From Prorocentrum cordatum (lineage: Eukaryota > Sar > Dinophyceae > Prorocentrales > Prorocentraceae): 64,000 bases of DNA. Positions 42,849 to 54,341 of the stretch are shown one piece after another. Position 1 is the stretch's first letter; the number at the start of each line of letters is the position of its first letter. The position numbers and the translations under genes are program-made. The notes beneath the pieces are model-generated. The model searched no databases. It was not told the DNA's origin and worked only from the letters and a program-made list of their open reading frames with translations. Where the stretch lies: the NCBI GenBank assembly GCA_963575745.1, contig CAUYUJ010014338.1, positions 553,501-617,500 on the forward strand, read 5' to 3'.

Positions 42849-43737
42849 ATTCACACGTTTCGTGGCCCCAAAGGGAGCTCCACATAAGGTCCCAGTGGCG
42901 CAGCCCGCATGGCGGCGCCGCCCCATTGTGGCACACCCCTCACACGTTGCGTGACCCCATACGGAGCTCCATATAAGGTCTCACAGGCGCAGCCCGCATG
43001 GCGGCGCCGCCCCATTTTGGCACACCCCTCACACGCTTCGTGGCCCCATAGCGAGCTCCACCTAAAGACCCAGTGGCGCAGCCCGCATGGCGGCGCCGCC
43101 GCATTTTGGCACGCCCATCACACGTTTCGTTGCCCCATTGGGTGCTCCATCTAAGGTCCCAATGGCGCAGCCCGCATGGCGGCGCCGCCCCATTTTGGCG
43201 CACCCCTCACCCGTTTCGTGGCCCCATATGGTGCTCCATCGAAGGTCCCAGTGGCGCAGCCCGCATGGCGGCGCCGCCCCATTTTGGCACACCCCTCACA
43301 CGTGTCGTGGCACCATAGGGAGCTCCACCTAAGGTCCCAGTGGCGCAGCCCGCATGGCGGCGGCGCCCCGTTCTGGCACGCACCTCACACGCTTCGTGGC
43401 CCCATAGGGAGCTCCACCTAGGGTCCCAATGGCGCAGCCCGCATGGCGGCGCGGCTCCATTTTGGCGCACCCCTCACACGTTTCGTTGCCCCAAAGGGAG
43501 CTCCACATAAGGTCCCAGTGGCGCAGCCCGCATGGCGGCGCCGCACCATTTTGGCACACACCTCACACGCTTCGTGGCCCCATATGGAGCTCCACCTAAG
43601 GTCCCAGTGGCGCAGCCCGCATGGCGGCGCCGCCCCATTTTGGCGCACCCCTCACACGTTTCGTTGCCCCAAATGGAGCTCCACAGAAGGTCCCAGTGGT
43701 GCAGCCCGCATGGCGGCGCCGCCCCATTTTGGCACCC
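42849..43737. repeat. 89-bp tandem array, 10 units
   Basis: CAGCCCGCATGGCGGCG starts at 42,901, 42,990, 43,079, 43,168, 43,257, 43,346, 43,435, 43,524, 43,613 and 43,702: exactly 89 bp each time, with only substitutions between units. Unit text includes CACACGTTTCGTGGCCCCAT, GGGAGCTCCACCTAAGGTCC and CCGCCCCATTTTGGCACACC. Because 89 is not a multiple of three, each unit reads in a new frame and gives overlapping ~80-aa frames, none convincing as a gene. Confidence 0.95.
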
Positions 43738-43747
43738 CCGCCTGGTC

Positions 43748-44195
43748 GGAGGTGAATGGTTAGGGCCCTGCTGTTTTCGGTACGAGGTGAGTCGTTCGGG
43801 CCCCACAGTTCTGGGTCGAAGGTGAATCGCTGGGGCCCCTCAGTTCTGGGTCGGAAGTGAATCGTGAGGGCCCCTCGGTTCTCGGTCGGGGGTGAGTCGT
43901 TCGGGCCCCTCAGTTCTCGGTCAGAGGTGAGTCGTTCGGGCCCCTTAGTTCTCGGTCGGAGGTGAGTCGTTCGGGCCCCTCAGTTCTCGGTCGGAGGTGA
44001 GTCGTTCGGGCCCCTCAGTTTTCGGTCGGAGATGAGTTGTTCGGACCCCTCAGTTCTTGGTCGGGGGTGAGTCGTTCGGGCCTCTCAGTTCTGGGTCGGA
44101 GGTGAGTCGCTCGGGCCCCTCAGTTCTCGGTCAGAGGTGAGTCGTTCGGGCCCCTCAGCTCTCGGTCGGAGGTGAGTCGTTCGGGCCCCTACGTG
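43748..44195. repeat. 35-bp tandem array (GAGTCGTTCGGGCCCCTCAG)
   Basis: About 13 units of GGTGAGTCGTTCGGGCCCC plus TCAGTTCTCGGTCGGA. The 35-base spacing is exact between 43,931, 43,966 and 44,001. It is the reverse complement relative of the array at 826-1,190. Confidence 0.93.
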
Positions 44196-44387
44196 TTGTG
44201 GCCCCATGGCCCGTAGGGAGTTCCACCGAAGACGAGCTCACAACTGCGGCTCTCGCAACTGCGGCGCTCAGCATTGCACGGGCTGGTCATCGTAATCATC
44301 ACCACTATCCCCTCGCACGTTGCGCGGCCCCATAAGGGGGCTTCACCCCAGTGGCAGCGCCCGCATGGCGGCAGCGCCCCATTTCGG

Positions 44388-44419
<32 letters not shown>

Positions 44420-44560
44420 CACACGTTTGGTGGCCCCATGAAGGGGGCTGGAACTCAGGCCTCAGTGGCAGCGCCCGCATGGCGGCCCCTCCCCATGTCG
44501 GCACACCCTTCACACGCTTCGTGGCCCCATGAGGAGATCCACCGAAGGCGATACTAACAA
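44196..44560. repeat. diverged 89-bp units split by a (CA)n microsatellite
   Basis: Three relics of the 89-bp unit (GTTGCGCGGCCCCAT, GCGCCCGCATGGCGGC, CACACGCTTCGTGGCCCCAT) lie beyond the 35-bp array. (CA)n at 44,390-44,423 sits where intact units have CACACCCCTCACACG, so the microsatellite probably grew from that phrase. Confidence 0.82.
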
Positions 44561-44599
44561 CGACGGTATTTACAACTGCATATGGTTGGGTCCTTCGCC

Positions 44600-45110
44600 A
44601 CGCTAATTATTATGTTTGCGAATTTTGGCGTCACCGCCTTTTCGGGCTTCCGGCTGCCCAAAACTTCAACAGAGGCCCCCAAGACCGCCCCACGACAGCC
44701 CAAGTGGGTCCTAGGACGGCTCCAGGACGGCTGAAGAGGTACCCAAATTGGTCCAAGAGGCCTCTCAAGAGGGCTCCAGAGGCCCCCAAGAACCGAGCTG
44801 ACACGTCGAGCCCTTTTCCCACAAGATGACCCCCGAGACCGCCAGCAGGCCCCCAAGAGGTCCCCAGAGGCCCAACGAAACTCCTGCAAGAAGCCCCCGA
44901 GATGCCCCAGGAGGTAGAGACATGCCGCCAAGACGCCCCCCAAAGGCTTCCCAAGAGACCCCAAGACGCCTCCCAAAGAGGCGTCTTGTCCACGACCCAC
45001 TTTGGCCCCAAGAGGGCCCCTCCTCTGCCGCCTCCTCCTCCGCCTCCGCCTCAGCCTCAGCCTCCTCCTCCTCCTCCTCCTCCTCCTCCACTGCCTTCTC
45101 GATCGCCACG
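44600..45110. repeat. degenerate array relic and (TCC)n tract
   Basis: AGGCCCCCAAGACCGCC-type words to ~44,960, then a (CTC/CAG)n-rich stretch at 45,015-45,092. The 247-aa minus frame is a repeat artefact. Confidence 0.6.
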
Positions 45111-46259
45111 AGCAAGCTAACAGAGCAAAGTGATGTCGGCGGAATGAGCGAAGCGCTTGAATATTAAGAATGCCACTGCGATGATTCGCCCTCGGCATGC
45201 ACCGGGGCGTGTGCAAAACTCGTGTTAGCGCTCTGCCCCCCCCCCCGACGCGGCCCTGGGTGATGTGACAGTTGCCACACGTCTTAGTCCTCTGCAAGAC
45301 GGCCCGATACCAGCTGCAAAATGTTTATCTGTCTATCTCTCTCTCTCTCTTGTCGGCACATGCTCGGGGGAGGGGGAAAGAGAACGGACAAGGAACTCGC
45401 AGCTCACCGCATGCCTCCGAAGCCCGGCTGCCGAACGCACGCAGCCTCCCGCTGCCTGCCAGGCCCGATACGGAAACCCTGGAATCGGGCCGCGAGGCAA
45501 CTGCATGTGTCGCCGAGGCAGATGCACGTGCCATCGAGACCAGCCGAAAGATGCCTTTAACACGGGCCCGAGACGCCCAAACAAGCCCCCGGAGGCTCAC
45601 GAACTGCACCCAACAGAGACGCCAAGAGACCGCCCAAGGAGTCCTGGACACGGCGCGGTGTTCTGCACATGCTCTTCCAGTCGAGGGGTTGTAGGCTCGA
45701 GATTGCTTCAAGCCCCGAGACGGCCCCAGAGAGGCCCGATTCCCCCCTAAGACGGCACACGTTGGCCTCAAGAAGGGCCCAAGACTGCCCCAAGCTGGGG
45801 CTCTAAGACGGCACCGTGGTAGTTTCACCGAACACCTTCGAGAAAGCTCCGCAGAACCACCTCGCCCAAGACGGCATCAAGAGAAAAACCTTCCAGAAGC
45901 CTCCACATACGTGCCCCAGAAAATCCCACGAGGTCCCCAATCTGTCCCAAAGAAGTCGCCGACAATCCTCCAGCATGTCCTCAAGAGCCAACGCAGCGTG
46001 ACAGCATCGCCACGCTACAACGTCGTAGAGATGCTTCCGAACCCGCCCCAGGATGGTTATACCGAGCCTGTCGGGAGAACTCGGCACAAGCATCCTGCAA
46101 GCATTCCAATGGTGCTCAGGCGCCTTGGTGGGGATTGCTGCAGGCAGGTGGATACACCGACAACTCCACGCTACTGGGACGTAAACGTGTGTTTATCCTC
46201 ATTCACCAGCCCCCGAATCCATGCCGATCCTGGTCCCCCAATCTCTCTTCCTCTCCCAC
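45111..46259. other. no gene seen
   Basis: Mixed DNA with a (CT)n run at 45,335-45,352 and weak AAGACGGC words. Frames of 130-170 aa on both strands have no recognisable motif. Confidence 0.45.
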
Positions 46260-46465
46260 TGCGTCTGTCTCTCTCTCTCTCCCTCTCTCTCTCTCTTTCT
46301 ACCTCGTTCTCTCTCTCTCTCTCGATCTCTCTCCCTCTCTATTTGTTAGGTATCTCCCTATGTCTATACAAATATATGCACATTTGTTCAGGCATACACA
46401 CATACGTACATACATACATGTATACATACATAAACACTTACATGCTTACTTACATACATGCCTAT
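46260..46465. repeat. (CT)n and (TACA)n microsatellites
   Basis: CTCTCT runs to ~46,345, then ACATACATACATGTATACAT and related words to ~46,465. One reading gives long Ser/Leu- and Tyr/Thr-rich peptides. Confidence 0.92.
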
Positions 46466-46529
46466 ACGACCACCCTTCGGGCGATAAGGAGGTTGTGTGG
46501 GGGGGGGGAGAAGCTGGGAACAACTCCTG

Positions 46530-46715
46530 ACTCAATCGATCTCACTATCGATCTCACTCAACAAAACACCACGAAACACCACGGGACACCACGGGACACA
46601 ACGGGACACCACGGAACACTTGTCGATTTCACTATCGATCTCACTCAACGGGACACCACGGGACACCACGGGCCACCACGGGACACCGCGGGACACCAAC
46701 GACGGGGCGACCGCG
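46530..46715. repeat. GGGACACCAC minisatellite with ATCGATCTCACT boxes
   Basis: (CACCACGGGA)n in two blocks, each preceded by ATCGATCTCACTCAAC. About 14 units of 10-11 bp. Confidence 0.88.
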
Positions 46716-46792
46716 TCGAGCCTTCGCTGCCGACATACCCCGACGCGTGGCATCTGGAACCCGTCGACGGCTACCCCGTCGAGCGTCAGAAA

Positions 46793-47594
46793 ATGTTAGT
46801 GCACCGACGGCCCACCCATAGCATCATGCATGTGAGCAGGCTGTTCTCTGCCAGTGGCATCCAGGATGGAGTTCCAGGACTTCGGCTCGAACATGTCTTG
46901 GTGGGAACATTGCGCGTCTGTGAGCTCGGAGTGTTGCGCTATTACCGAGGTGCTACAATATGGGCGTTGACGGGCGCTGTGTTTTTTGGTGAGTTCACGG
47001 AGGGGGATTTTTCACATGTAGACGCTGCCTTGCACGACATGTGCATGAGCTGGTGGAGGCAGCAGGGTCGCATTCAAAACGATAAGGTCCTTGGTTTGCG
47101 CATAAAGGCGCGCGGCTGCAGGGAACGCCAATTTCTGCAACTCAAGGCTGGCAAGATACGTTCGCTCCTCGGGTTCGTCGCCCATCTTCTTAAGCACGCT
47201 GGGGGTCGGGCCCTGCTGACTGGCGCTGCAGCTGGCCCAGACGGAGCTATGCTTCAAACGTTCGGCGAAGGCATGCTTGATTGTTTCAGTACATGTAAAA
47301 GCCAATCGCAGGATGGATGAACCCGCGCTGGTCCACATGGATGCAGTCGTGAAACGCGCTGTGACCGCCTGGGCCGACAGCGGCCACACCGTCACAATAA
47401 AATGTCACGCTTTCGCCAGACATATTGTGGACCAAGCCCGTTTCGCGGGCAACCCAGGCTGGACGCATGATTACGCAGATGAGTCTGAGAATTGCAATGC
47501 CAGAACAACGTCAGCGCATGTCAACCGAACTAAATATTCAGAGAACGCCGTAGTCAAATTGTACGTGAAACACTTGCAGAAATGCCAAACATGA
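46793..47594 (+). pseudogene. probable dinoflagellate multicopy family protein, one frameshift
   Basis: From the ATG at 46,793 (MLVHRRPTHSIMHVSRLFSA) the frame continues with LRLEHVLVGTLRVCELGVLR, ALHDMCMSWWRQQGRIQN and QFLQLKAGKIRSLLGFVAHL, stopping at 47,320. The sense moves by one frame near 47,300 and goes on to 47,594 with KCHAFARHIVDQARFAGNPG, DYADESENCNARTTSAHVNR and AVVKLYVKHLQK. The pattern (LEH..., [DE]LGV, WW, K.H...H...GNP, Y.DES) is one I associate with a multicopy family of unknown function in dinoflagellate genomes. A link to transposase-like proteins is possible but not shown. The start could lie upstream in the open frame. The shift may be a mutation or a sequence error; no plausible intron was seen. 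Confidence 0.5.
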
Positions 47595-47599
47595 AAATG

Positions 47600-48010
47600 C
47601 AACAAACGTAAGCATCATCATCGCAACCGTCACATAACTCACCGCCGCCAACACCACCCATATCACCAACATCGTATGCATAGAATTGTGGTGTCGCGCC
47701 GTGCATAAAATGTATAGAATTGTGATGTCGTGCAATGCCACGTGCAATGTATAGAATTGTGGTGCCGTGCAGTGCATTAAATTGCAGAGCCGTGTATAAG
47801 ATTGCCGTGCAGAGAATTCGGCTCTGGTTGGGGCCGAGGCGCTGTTTGGGGTCCAGCGCTGTTTGGGGTCCACGCAATGTTTGGGGTCCACGCTGGAACC
47901 GTTCTGATTGGTGCATTCGCTGTTTGGAGTCCAGCGCTGTCTGGGGTCCACGCAATGTTTGGGGTCCACACTGACACTGTTTGGGTTCCACGCTGGACCG
48001 GAGCTAAAGC
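47600..48010. repeat. TATAGAATTGTGGTG and TTTGGGGTCCACGC minisatellites
   Basis: First block (47,680-47,810): ATAGAATTGTGGTGTCGTGC units of ~40 bp. Second block (47,845-48,000): GTTTGGGGTCCACGCAAT units of ~20 bp, with a larger repeat of ~80 bp (GCTGTTTGG... GGTCCACGCAATG twice). Confidence 0.85.
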
Positions 48011-48129
48011 AACACGATCGGCAACACACCATCCGGTAATAAAGCATTGTGGCCCAAGCTTGTGCACTTTCGACGTCGTACCCGACGCCGTACCCAGTTC
48101 GCCCGACGCGTTCGCCCGACTCGGGTGCG

Positions 48130-48906
48130 ATGGTTGCGACCGAGCGCATTGCGGTGTCGGGTGCGACGACTGGCACGCTCAAGCTCCACGTCTACTTCGA
48201 AGAGCTGGCGTGTTTCGGACCAGTGATGGCGGAGGTCGGCACCAACCTGTCGTGGTCGAGCGGCGTCGGGGTGAAGATGATCAAGGAGAGCATCAAGCAG
48301 GACTTCTCGATGTACGGTGACTGCGATGCGGACGTCTACATCTACAGAGCGTCTCAAACCCACCCGACCGTGGCGAAACACCCGCTGTGGGATGAGTACG
48401 TCGTCAATCCTTCCACGTACCGCACGATCCACCTCATCGCATCGAAGAAGGCACTGCTGAACCCCCATGCCGAGAGCATCGTGTCAGGCGTGAGCTGCGA
48501 GCCCAACTTGTCGTTTACAGTGAAGGTTCAGGCAACGGGCGTGGGGGAGTTCGTTAAAGTTCCGAATCCTGTGATGGCTGGTCGTGATGATGTGTCGTGC
48601 GCCGTCCTGAAGACTTGGCTCCTGACTCAGCTGGCCTTGCCGAGTGGGTTTCAACTCGCGCACGACGTGCGCATCTTCCGCAACGACAGCGGGCTGACCA
48701 AGGGCGACCCTCTGGCGGACGACGACCTTGTGTGGAAGAATTTGCGGTATTTCGCAATCATCGACCCCACGCTGGAACCACTCTGTGCGTACCCCGGCCG
48801 CACCTCGCCCGACTCGTTGAGCATGGGCTGGATCGACGTGCAGCCGATCCAGGAGGTATCGATAAAGGAGCGTTTCGACAACGACGACATTGACGGGCCT
48901 CAGTAA
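48130..48906 (+). CDS. hypothetical protein with two similar halves (~258 aa)
   Basis: The ATG at 48,130 (MVATERIAVSGATTG) is preferred. An in-frame ATG at 48,049 would add 27 Pro/Ser-rich residues. Codon use and sequence look coding, and no stop is seen until TAA at 48,904-48,906. Two halves share a pattern. In the first, VKMIKESIKQDFS is followed by DADVYIYR and HPLWDEYVVNPSTYRTIHLI. In the second, AVLKTWLLTQLAL is followed by AHDVRIFR and DPLADDDLVWKNLRYFAII. The L-K helix, DVxIFR strand and closing hydrophobic strand resemble a ubiquitin-like (beta-grasp) layout, so a tandem beta-grasp protein is a guess. No signal peptide or membrane segment. Function unknown. Confidence 0.6.
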   Translation: MVATERIAVSGATTGTLKLHVYFEELACFGPVMAEVGTNLSWSSGVGVKMIKESIKQDFSMYGDCDADVYIYRASQTHPTVAKHPLWDEYVVNPSTYRTIHLIASKKALLNPHAESIVSGVSCEPNLSFTVKVQATGVGEFVKVPNPVMAGRDDVSCAVLKTWLLTQLALPSGFQLAHDVRIFRNDSGLTKGDPLADDDLVWKNLRYFAIIDPTLEPLCAYPGRTSPDSLSMGWIDVQPIQEVSIKERFDNDDIDGPQ

Positions 48907-49625
48907 TATGTCGACGCCCGTGCCAGTTTGCCCCGAGTTTTTTTTTCCCCCAGTGGCTTTAGCCGTTGCGCCGCGGCGGTTCCTTGCTGCTGCGCGCGCC
49001 CCTGCCCAATGGGTGGGCACTAAACTGTATAGTACATCAGATCGGGGGCAGACGTTAATGTCAATACGAAAGAAAGTAATAGGGAGATGAGGAAGGAGAG
49101 GAAAAGGAAGTGTGAGGGAGGAGTAGGGAGGTGAGGAAGGAGAGATGATTGGGAAGAGAACGACGCAACCAATCGCCCCGCTACCCATAAGTGCCTGACC
49201 GTGAGATAGTTCACTGCTGCTCTTCCTCCTCCTCCTCCTCCTCCTCCTCCTCTTCCCCATTTCCACCGTCTCAACACTACCCCATGGCGCCCGCCCATTT
49301 ATCTGAGGCGTTATCGCACCCGTCATCTGCGATGACGTGAGCGATGACGGGTGACCCCGCCCAATCGTCATCCACCCGCGCCCGTGTGATGCGCGGGCCG
49401 ATGCACGTCGGTGCGGGGCCGCCCGTCGTCGCCCACGTCGGTTCGCAAATCGCGGGTGAGATGACGTCAAGTGTAGCGTGGGGAACTCAAACAACCTTCT
49501 GGGCGACGAACACTCTGCAACGGCAAAGTGCTCATGTCACGGAATGCCTCTTGGAGGTGGTGAACATGTCAAACGGTGAAAAGGGACAGTGTAGCGTGTG
49601 TCCCACGTGCACGATGGCACCACGT
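48907..49625. other. intergenic, purine tract and CRE-like motifs
   Basis: Contains a purine-rich stretch (GGAGATGAGGAAGGAGAGG, 49,080-49,160), a (CCT)n run at 49,224-49,252, and several TGACG words, including GCGATGACGTGAGCGATGAC near 49,330 and AGATGACGTCAAG at 49,459. TGACGTCA is a classical bZIP site in animals and plants. Whether it acts here is unknown. Confidence 0.45.
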
Positions 49626-50847
49626 AGATTCTCCTAAAAGAGAATAGATTATACCCCCCCCCCCGGCGTTCGCCGCCCCCCGTTCGGGTATGTAAATCAT
49701 GTATGATTATGGCCACATGTCCATCCCAACTATAAATTTACACCACCCCCCGAGAACCGGTATCGGTCCCCCTGAGGTTCCCTGATAAAGAAAAAAATAT
49801 GCGCGGGGACATCTTTTGTTCTAACATAACATTTTGCCACGAATCCCCCGCAACAAATGGGACGAAGTGCACACGCGCGCGTCGTCGCGCGCGAATGCCG
49901 AAATCCTTCAAAACCCATCGGTTTCGGAAGGATGTCAAAATCGTGTGTCCAAAAAACATACAAAAATACAAGGTTTCGCAACACGGATTTTCAACAAAAG
50001 CGTGCGCGCGCGCTCTTGCGTCGTCGTCGTCGTCGTCGTTGCCGTCCTCCCTCCTCCCGCGTCGTCGTCTTCGTCGCCTACGTCGTCCTCTGTCTTTCCT
50101 CGTGTTCGTCGTCGTCGTCCTCTTTGGCGTCGTGGTCGTTTCCGTCGTCGTTGTCGCCGTGGTCGTCCTTCCTCATCCTGCCTCGTCGTCGTCGTCGTCC
50201 GTCGTCGGCGTCTCGTCGTCGTCCCTCCTATTCCGTCGCCGTCGTCGTCGTCGTCGTCGTTGTCGCCGTGGTCGTCTTCCCTCCTCCCTCGTCGTTGTCG
50301 TCGTCGGCGTCGCCGTCCTTCCTCCTTCTTCGTCGTTCGCGTCGTCGCCGTCCTCCCTCCTCCCTCGTCGTTGTCGTCGTTGTCGTCGTTGTCGCCGTCG
50401 TCGTCCTCCCTCCTCCCTCGTCGTCGTCTTCGTTGGCGACGTCGTCGTCGTCTTCGTCGTCAGGGTCGGCGTCGGCGTCGTCGTCTTCGTCGTCGTCGAC
50501 GTCGGCATCGTCGTCGTCGCCGCCGTCGTCGTCGTCGTCGTCGTTGTCGTCGGCGCCGTCGACGTCGTCGTCGTCGACGGTGTCGTCGTTGTCGTCGTCG
50601 TCGTCGTCGGCGTCGTCATCGTCGTCGTCGGCGTCGTCGTCGTCGGCGTCGTCGTCGGTGTCGTCGTCGTCGTCGTTGTCGTCGTCGTCGTTGTCGTCGT
50701 CGTCGAAGTCGTTGTCGCCGTCGTCGGTGTCGTCGTAGTCGTTGTCGTCGGTGTCGGTCTTAAGAGGTTTTGCAAACCAAGTTGCGGGTGGGTGGGTGGG
50801 ATGATTGCAAGAGCATGGGATGTGTCAAATCATGGGTAAAAATCAAT
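49626..50847 (+). repeat. tandem unit U1 (short form)
   Basis: Order: ATTCTCCTAAAAGAGAATAG; poly-C; GGGTATGTAAATCA; CCACATGTCCATCC; CGCGCGTCGTCGCGCGCG hairpin; GCCGAAATCCTTCAAAA; ACAAGGTTTCGCAACACGGA; (CGT/CGTC)n from ~50,023; and GCAAACCAAGTTGCGGGTGG near the end. It has only one copy of the hairpin block, where U2-U5 have two. Confidence 0.88.
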
Positions 50848-52236
50848 TCTCCTTTCTAAAAAGAGAATAGACTCCACTCCCCCCCGGCGTTATCGCTCCC
50901 CTTTTTCGGGTATGTAAATCACCTACGATTCTGACCACATGTCCATCCTTAATATGAAATCGCAGTGTCCCAAGCCAGCCGGGTTCCCCACCCCTGAAGT
51001 TCCCTTGTGAAAAACACTATGCGGTGACAGTTGTTGTTCTAACATGGCACTGTTCCGCGAATTCCTCGCAACAAATGGGACGAAGTGCACACGCGCGCGT
51101 CGTCGCGCGCGCATGCCGAAATTCTTCAAAAACCTTCGGTGCTGGAAGGATGTCGCAATCGAGTTTCGCAACACATGGTTTCGCAATACTGATTCGCTGA
51201 AAAAGCTTACGCGCGAGCTCTTGCGAAATCTTAAGAAAACCATTGGTTTTTCAAGATTTTCACAACATGCTACCAAACGGGCTTCGCGCGCGCTCATGTC
51301 GAAATCTGTCGAACGCCCTTGCGCGTGTGCCGTCGCGAGAATCCCTTGCAAAAAATGGGACGAAGTGCAGACGCGCGCGTCGTCGCGCGCGTACGCCGAA
51401 ATCCTTCAAAACCCATCGGTTTCGGGAAGGATTTCAAAATCGCGCGTCCAAAAAAACAACAAAAACACAAGGTTTCGCAACACGGATTTTCAACAAAAGC
51501 GTGCGCGCGCGCTCTTGCGGCGTCGTCGTCGTCGTCTTCGTCGTCGCCGTCCTCCCTCCTCCCGCGTCGTCGTCGTCGTCGCGTACGTCGTCTTCTGTCT
51601 TTCCTCGTGTTCGTCGTCGTCGTCCTCTTTGGCGTCGTGGTCGTCTCCGTCGACGTTGTCGCCGTGGTCGTCCTTCCTCCTCCTACCTGGTCGTCGTCGT
51701 TGTCGTCCGTCGTCGGCGTCTCGTCGGCGTCTCTCCTATTTCATCGCCGTCGTCGTCGTCGTTGTCGTCGTCGTCTCGTCGTCGTCTTCCCTCCTCCCTC
51801 GTCGTTGTCGTCGTCGGCGTCGCCGTCCTTCCTCCTTCTTCGTCGTTCGCGTCGTCGCCGTCCTCCCTCCTCCCTCGTTGTCGTCGTCGTCGTCGTTGTC
51901 GTCGTTGTCGCCGTCGTCGTCCTCCGTCCTCCCTCGTCGTCGTCTTCGTTGGCGACGTCGTCGTCGTCTTCGTCGCCGTCGTCGACGTCGGCGTCGTCGT
52001 CTTCGTCGTCGTCAACGTCGGCGTCGCCGTCGTCGCCACCGTCGTCGTCGTCGTCGTCGTCGGCCGTCCTGCTTCTCCGGCCTTCTTGGGGCGCTCTTGA
52101 GACGCCCCCGAGGGCTCCAAGACGACCCCGGAGCGATATCTGTGCTCGGCCCTGCATGGGTTTTGCAAACCAAGTTGCGGGTGGGTGGGTGGGATGATTG
52201 CGCGAGCACTGGAGTTGACAACTTCAAATTCGGCAG
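50848..52236 (+). repeat. tandem unit U2
   Basis: As U1 but with two hairpin blocks (ATGGGACGAAGTGCACACGC at ~51,075 and ATGGGACGAAGTGCAGACGC at ~51,356). Near its end it has a foreign-looking stretch, GCGCTCTTGAGACGCCCCCG, reminiscent of array words. Confidence 0.88.
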
Positions 52237-52325
52237 GTGAATTCTCCTTTCTAAAAAGAGAATAGACTCTACCAACCCCTCCCCCCCGGATTTATCGGTT
52301 CACCCTGGGATTATATGATTATATA

Positions 52326-52358
<33 letters not shown>

Positions 52359-52958
52359 TCTGCACACTCGTCCATCCTAAATATGAAATCATATCATCCC
52401 AGCTAGGCCGGTTCCCACCCCTGAGGTTCCCTTGTAAAAAACACTATGCGGTGACATTTCTTGCTCCAACATAGCACTTGTTCGCGAAACCCTTGCAAAA
52501 AACAGGACGAAGTGCACACGCACGCGTCGTCGCGCGCGCATGCCGAAATCCTTCAAAAACCTTCGGTGCGGGAAGGATTTCGCAATCGAGTTTCCAAAAA
52601 CATGCAAAAAACACATGGTTTCGCAACGCTGATTTGCCAAAAATGCTTACGCGCGAGCTCTTGCGAAATCTTAAGAGAACCATCGGTTTTCCAAGATTTT
52701 CACAACATGCTACCAAACGGGCTTCGCGCGCGCTCATGTCGAAATCTGTCGAACGCCCTTGCGCGTGTGCCGTCGCGAGAATCCCCTGCAAAAAACAAGC
52801 CGGAGTGCAGACGCGCGCGTCGTCGCGCGCGTACGCCGAAAACCTTCCAAACCCATAGGTTTCGGAAGGATTTCAAAATCGTGTGCCCAAAAAACCTACA
52901 AAAACACAAGGTTTCGCAACACGGGTTTTCAACAAAAGCGTGCGCGCGCGCGCTCTTG

Positions 52959-52992
<34 letters not shown>

Positions 52993-53586
52993 CTCCCTCC
53001 TCCCGCGTCGTTGTCGTCGTCGTCGTCGTCGCGTACGTCGTCCTCTGTCTTTTCTCGTGTTCGTCGTCGTCGTCCTCGTTGGCGTCGTGGTCGTTTCCGT
53101 CGTCGTTGTCGCCGTGGTCGTCCATCCTCCTCCTCCCACGTCGTCGTCGTCGTGTTCGTCGTCGGCGTCTCGTCGTCGGTTCTGTTTCGTCACCGTCGTC
53201 GTCGTCGTTGTCGTCGTCGTCTTCTCTCCTCCCTCGTCGTTGTCGTCGTCGGCGTCGCCGTCCTTCCTCCTTCGTCGTCGTTCGCGTCGTCGCCGTCCTC
53301 CCTCCTCCCTCGTCGTTGTCGTCGTTGTCGTCGTTGTCGCCGTCGTCGTCCTTCCTCCTCCCTCGTCGTCGCCTTCGTTGGCGTCGTCGTCGTCGTCTTC
53401 GTCGTCGTCGGCGTCGGCGTCGTTGTCGTCGTCGAAGTCGTCGGAGACGTCGTCGGTGTCGTCGTCGGCGTCGTCGTCGGTGTCGTCGTAGTCGGTCTTC
53501 AGAGGTTTTGCAAACCAAGTTGCGGGTGGGAGGGTGGGATGTTTGCGCGAGCAGTGGAGAGGACAGCGTCAAGTTGAGCAAGTGAT
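52237..53586 (+). repeat. tandem unit U3
   Basis: Two hairpin blocks and a triplet tract from ~52,958. It includes an expanded (AT)n at 52,310-52,362 that is absent from its neighbours. Confidence 0.88.
52310..52362. repeat. (AT)n microsatellite inside U3
   Basis: ATATATATATGTATATATAT continuing to ~52,360. It sits where U2 and U4 have the GTATGTAAATCA or GCTGTAAATTACA phrase and may have expanded from it. Confidence 0.95.
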
Positions 53587-54307
53587 TGGATTCTCCTTTC
53601 TAAAAGACTAATAGATTCTACCCCCCCCTCCGGACTTATCGCCCCCCCCGCGCGTGCTGTAAATTACATATAATTCTGACCACATGTCCATCCTAAATAT
53701 GAATTCATACCATCCCAGCCAAGCCGGGTTCCCCCCCCCTGCGGTTTCCTTGTAAAAACACTATGCGGTGACATGGTTTGTTCTAACATATCACTGTTTC
53801 ACGAATCCCTTGGAAAAAACGGGACGAAGTGCACACGCGCGCGTCGTGGCGCGCGCATGCCGAAATCCTTTAAAAACCTTCGGTTCCGGAGAGATTTCAA
53901 AATTGAATTTCCAAAAAACCTATACAAACACATGGTTTCGCAACACTGATTCAAAAAAAAAAAAAACTTACGCGCGAGCTCTTGCGAAATCTTAAGAAAA
54001 CCATCGGTTTTCCAAGATTTTCACAGAATGCTACCAAACGGGCTTCGCGCGCGCGCATGTCGAAATCTGTCGAACGCTCTTGCGCGTGTGCCGTCGCGAG
54101 AATCCTCTGCAAAAAAAGGGACGAAGAGCAGACGCGCGCGTCGTCGCGGGCGTATGCCGAAATCCTTCAAAAACCTTCGGTTTCGGAAGAATGTCGAAAT
54201 CGTGCGTCCAAAAAACCTACAAGAACCCAAGGTTTCGCAACACGGGTTTTCAACAAAATTGTGCGCGCGCGCTCTTGCGTCGTCGTCGTCGTCGTCCTCC
54301 CTCCTCC

Positions 54308-54341
<34 letters not shown>

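Noticed and set aside
43010-43740. CCATTTTGGC in the 89-bp units as dinoflagellate spliced-leader copies
   Set aside because: Only about ten bases agree with the spliced leader; the following CTCAAG and the donor site are absent, so it is a chance match.
48484-49494. 336-aa minus-strand frame opposite the gene at 48,130
   Set aside because: It overlaps the better coding region antisense and its outer part is low-complexity (Arg runs from the CCT tract).
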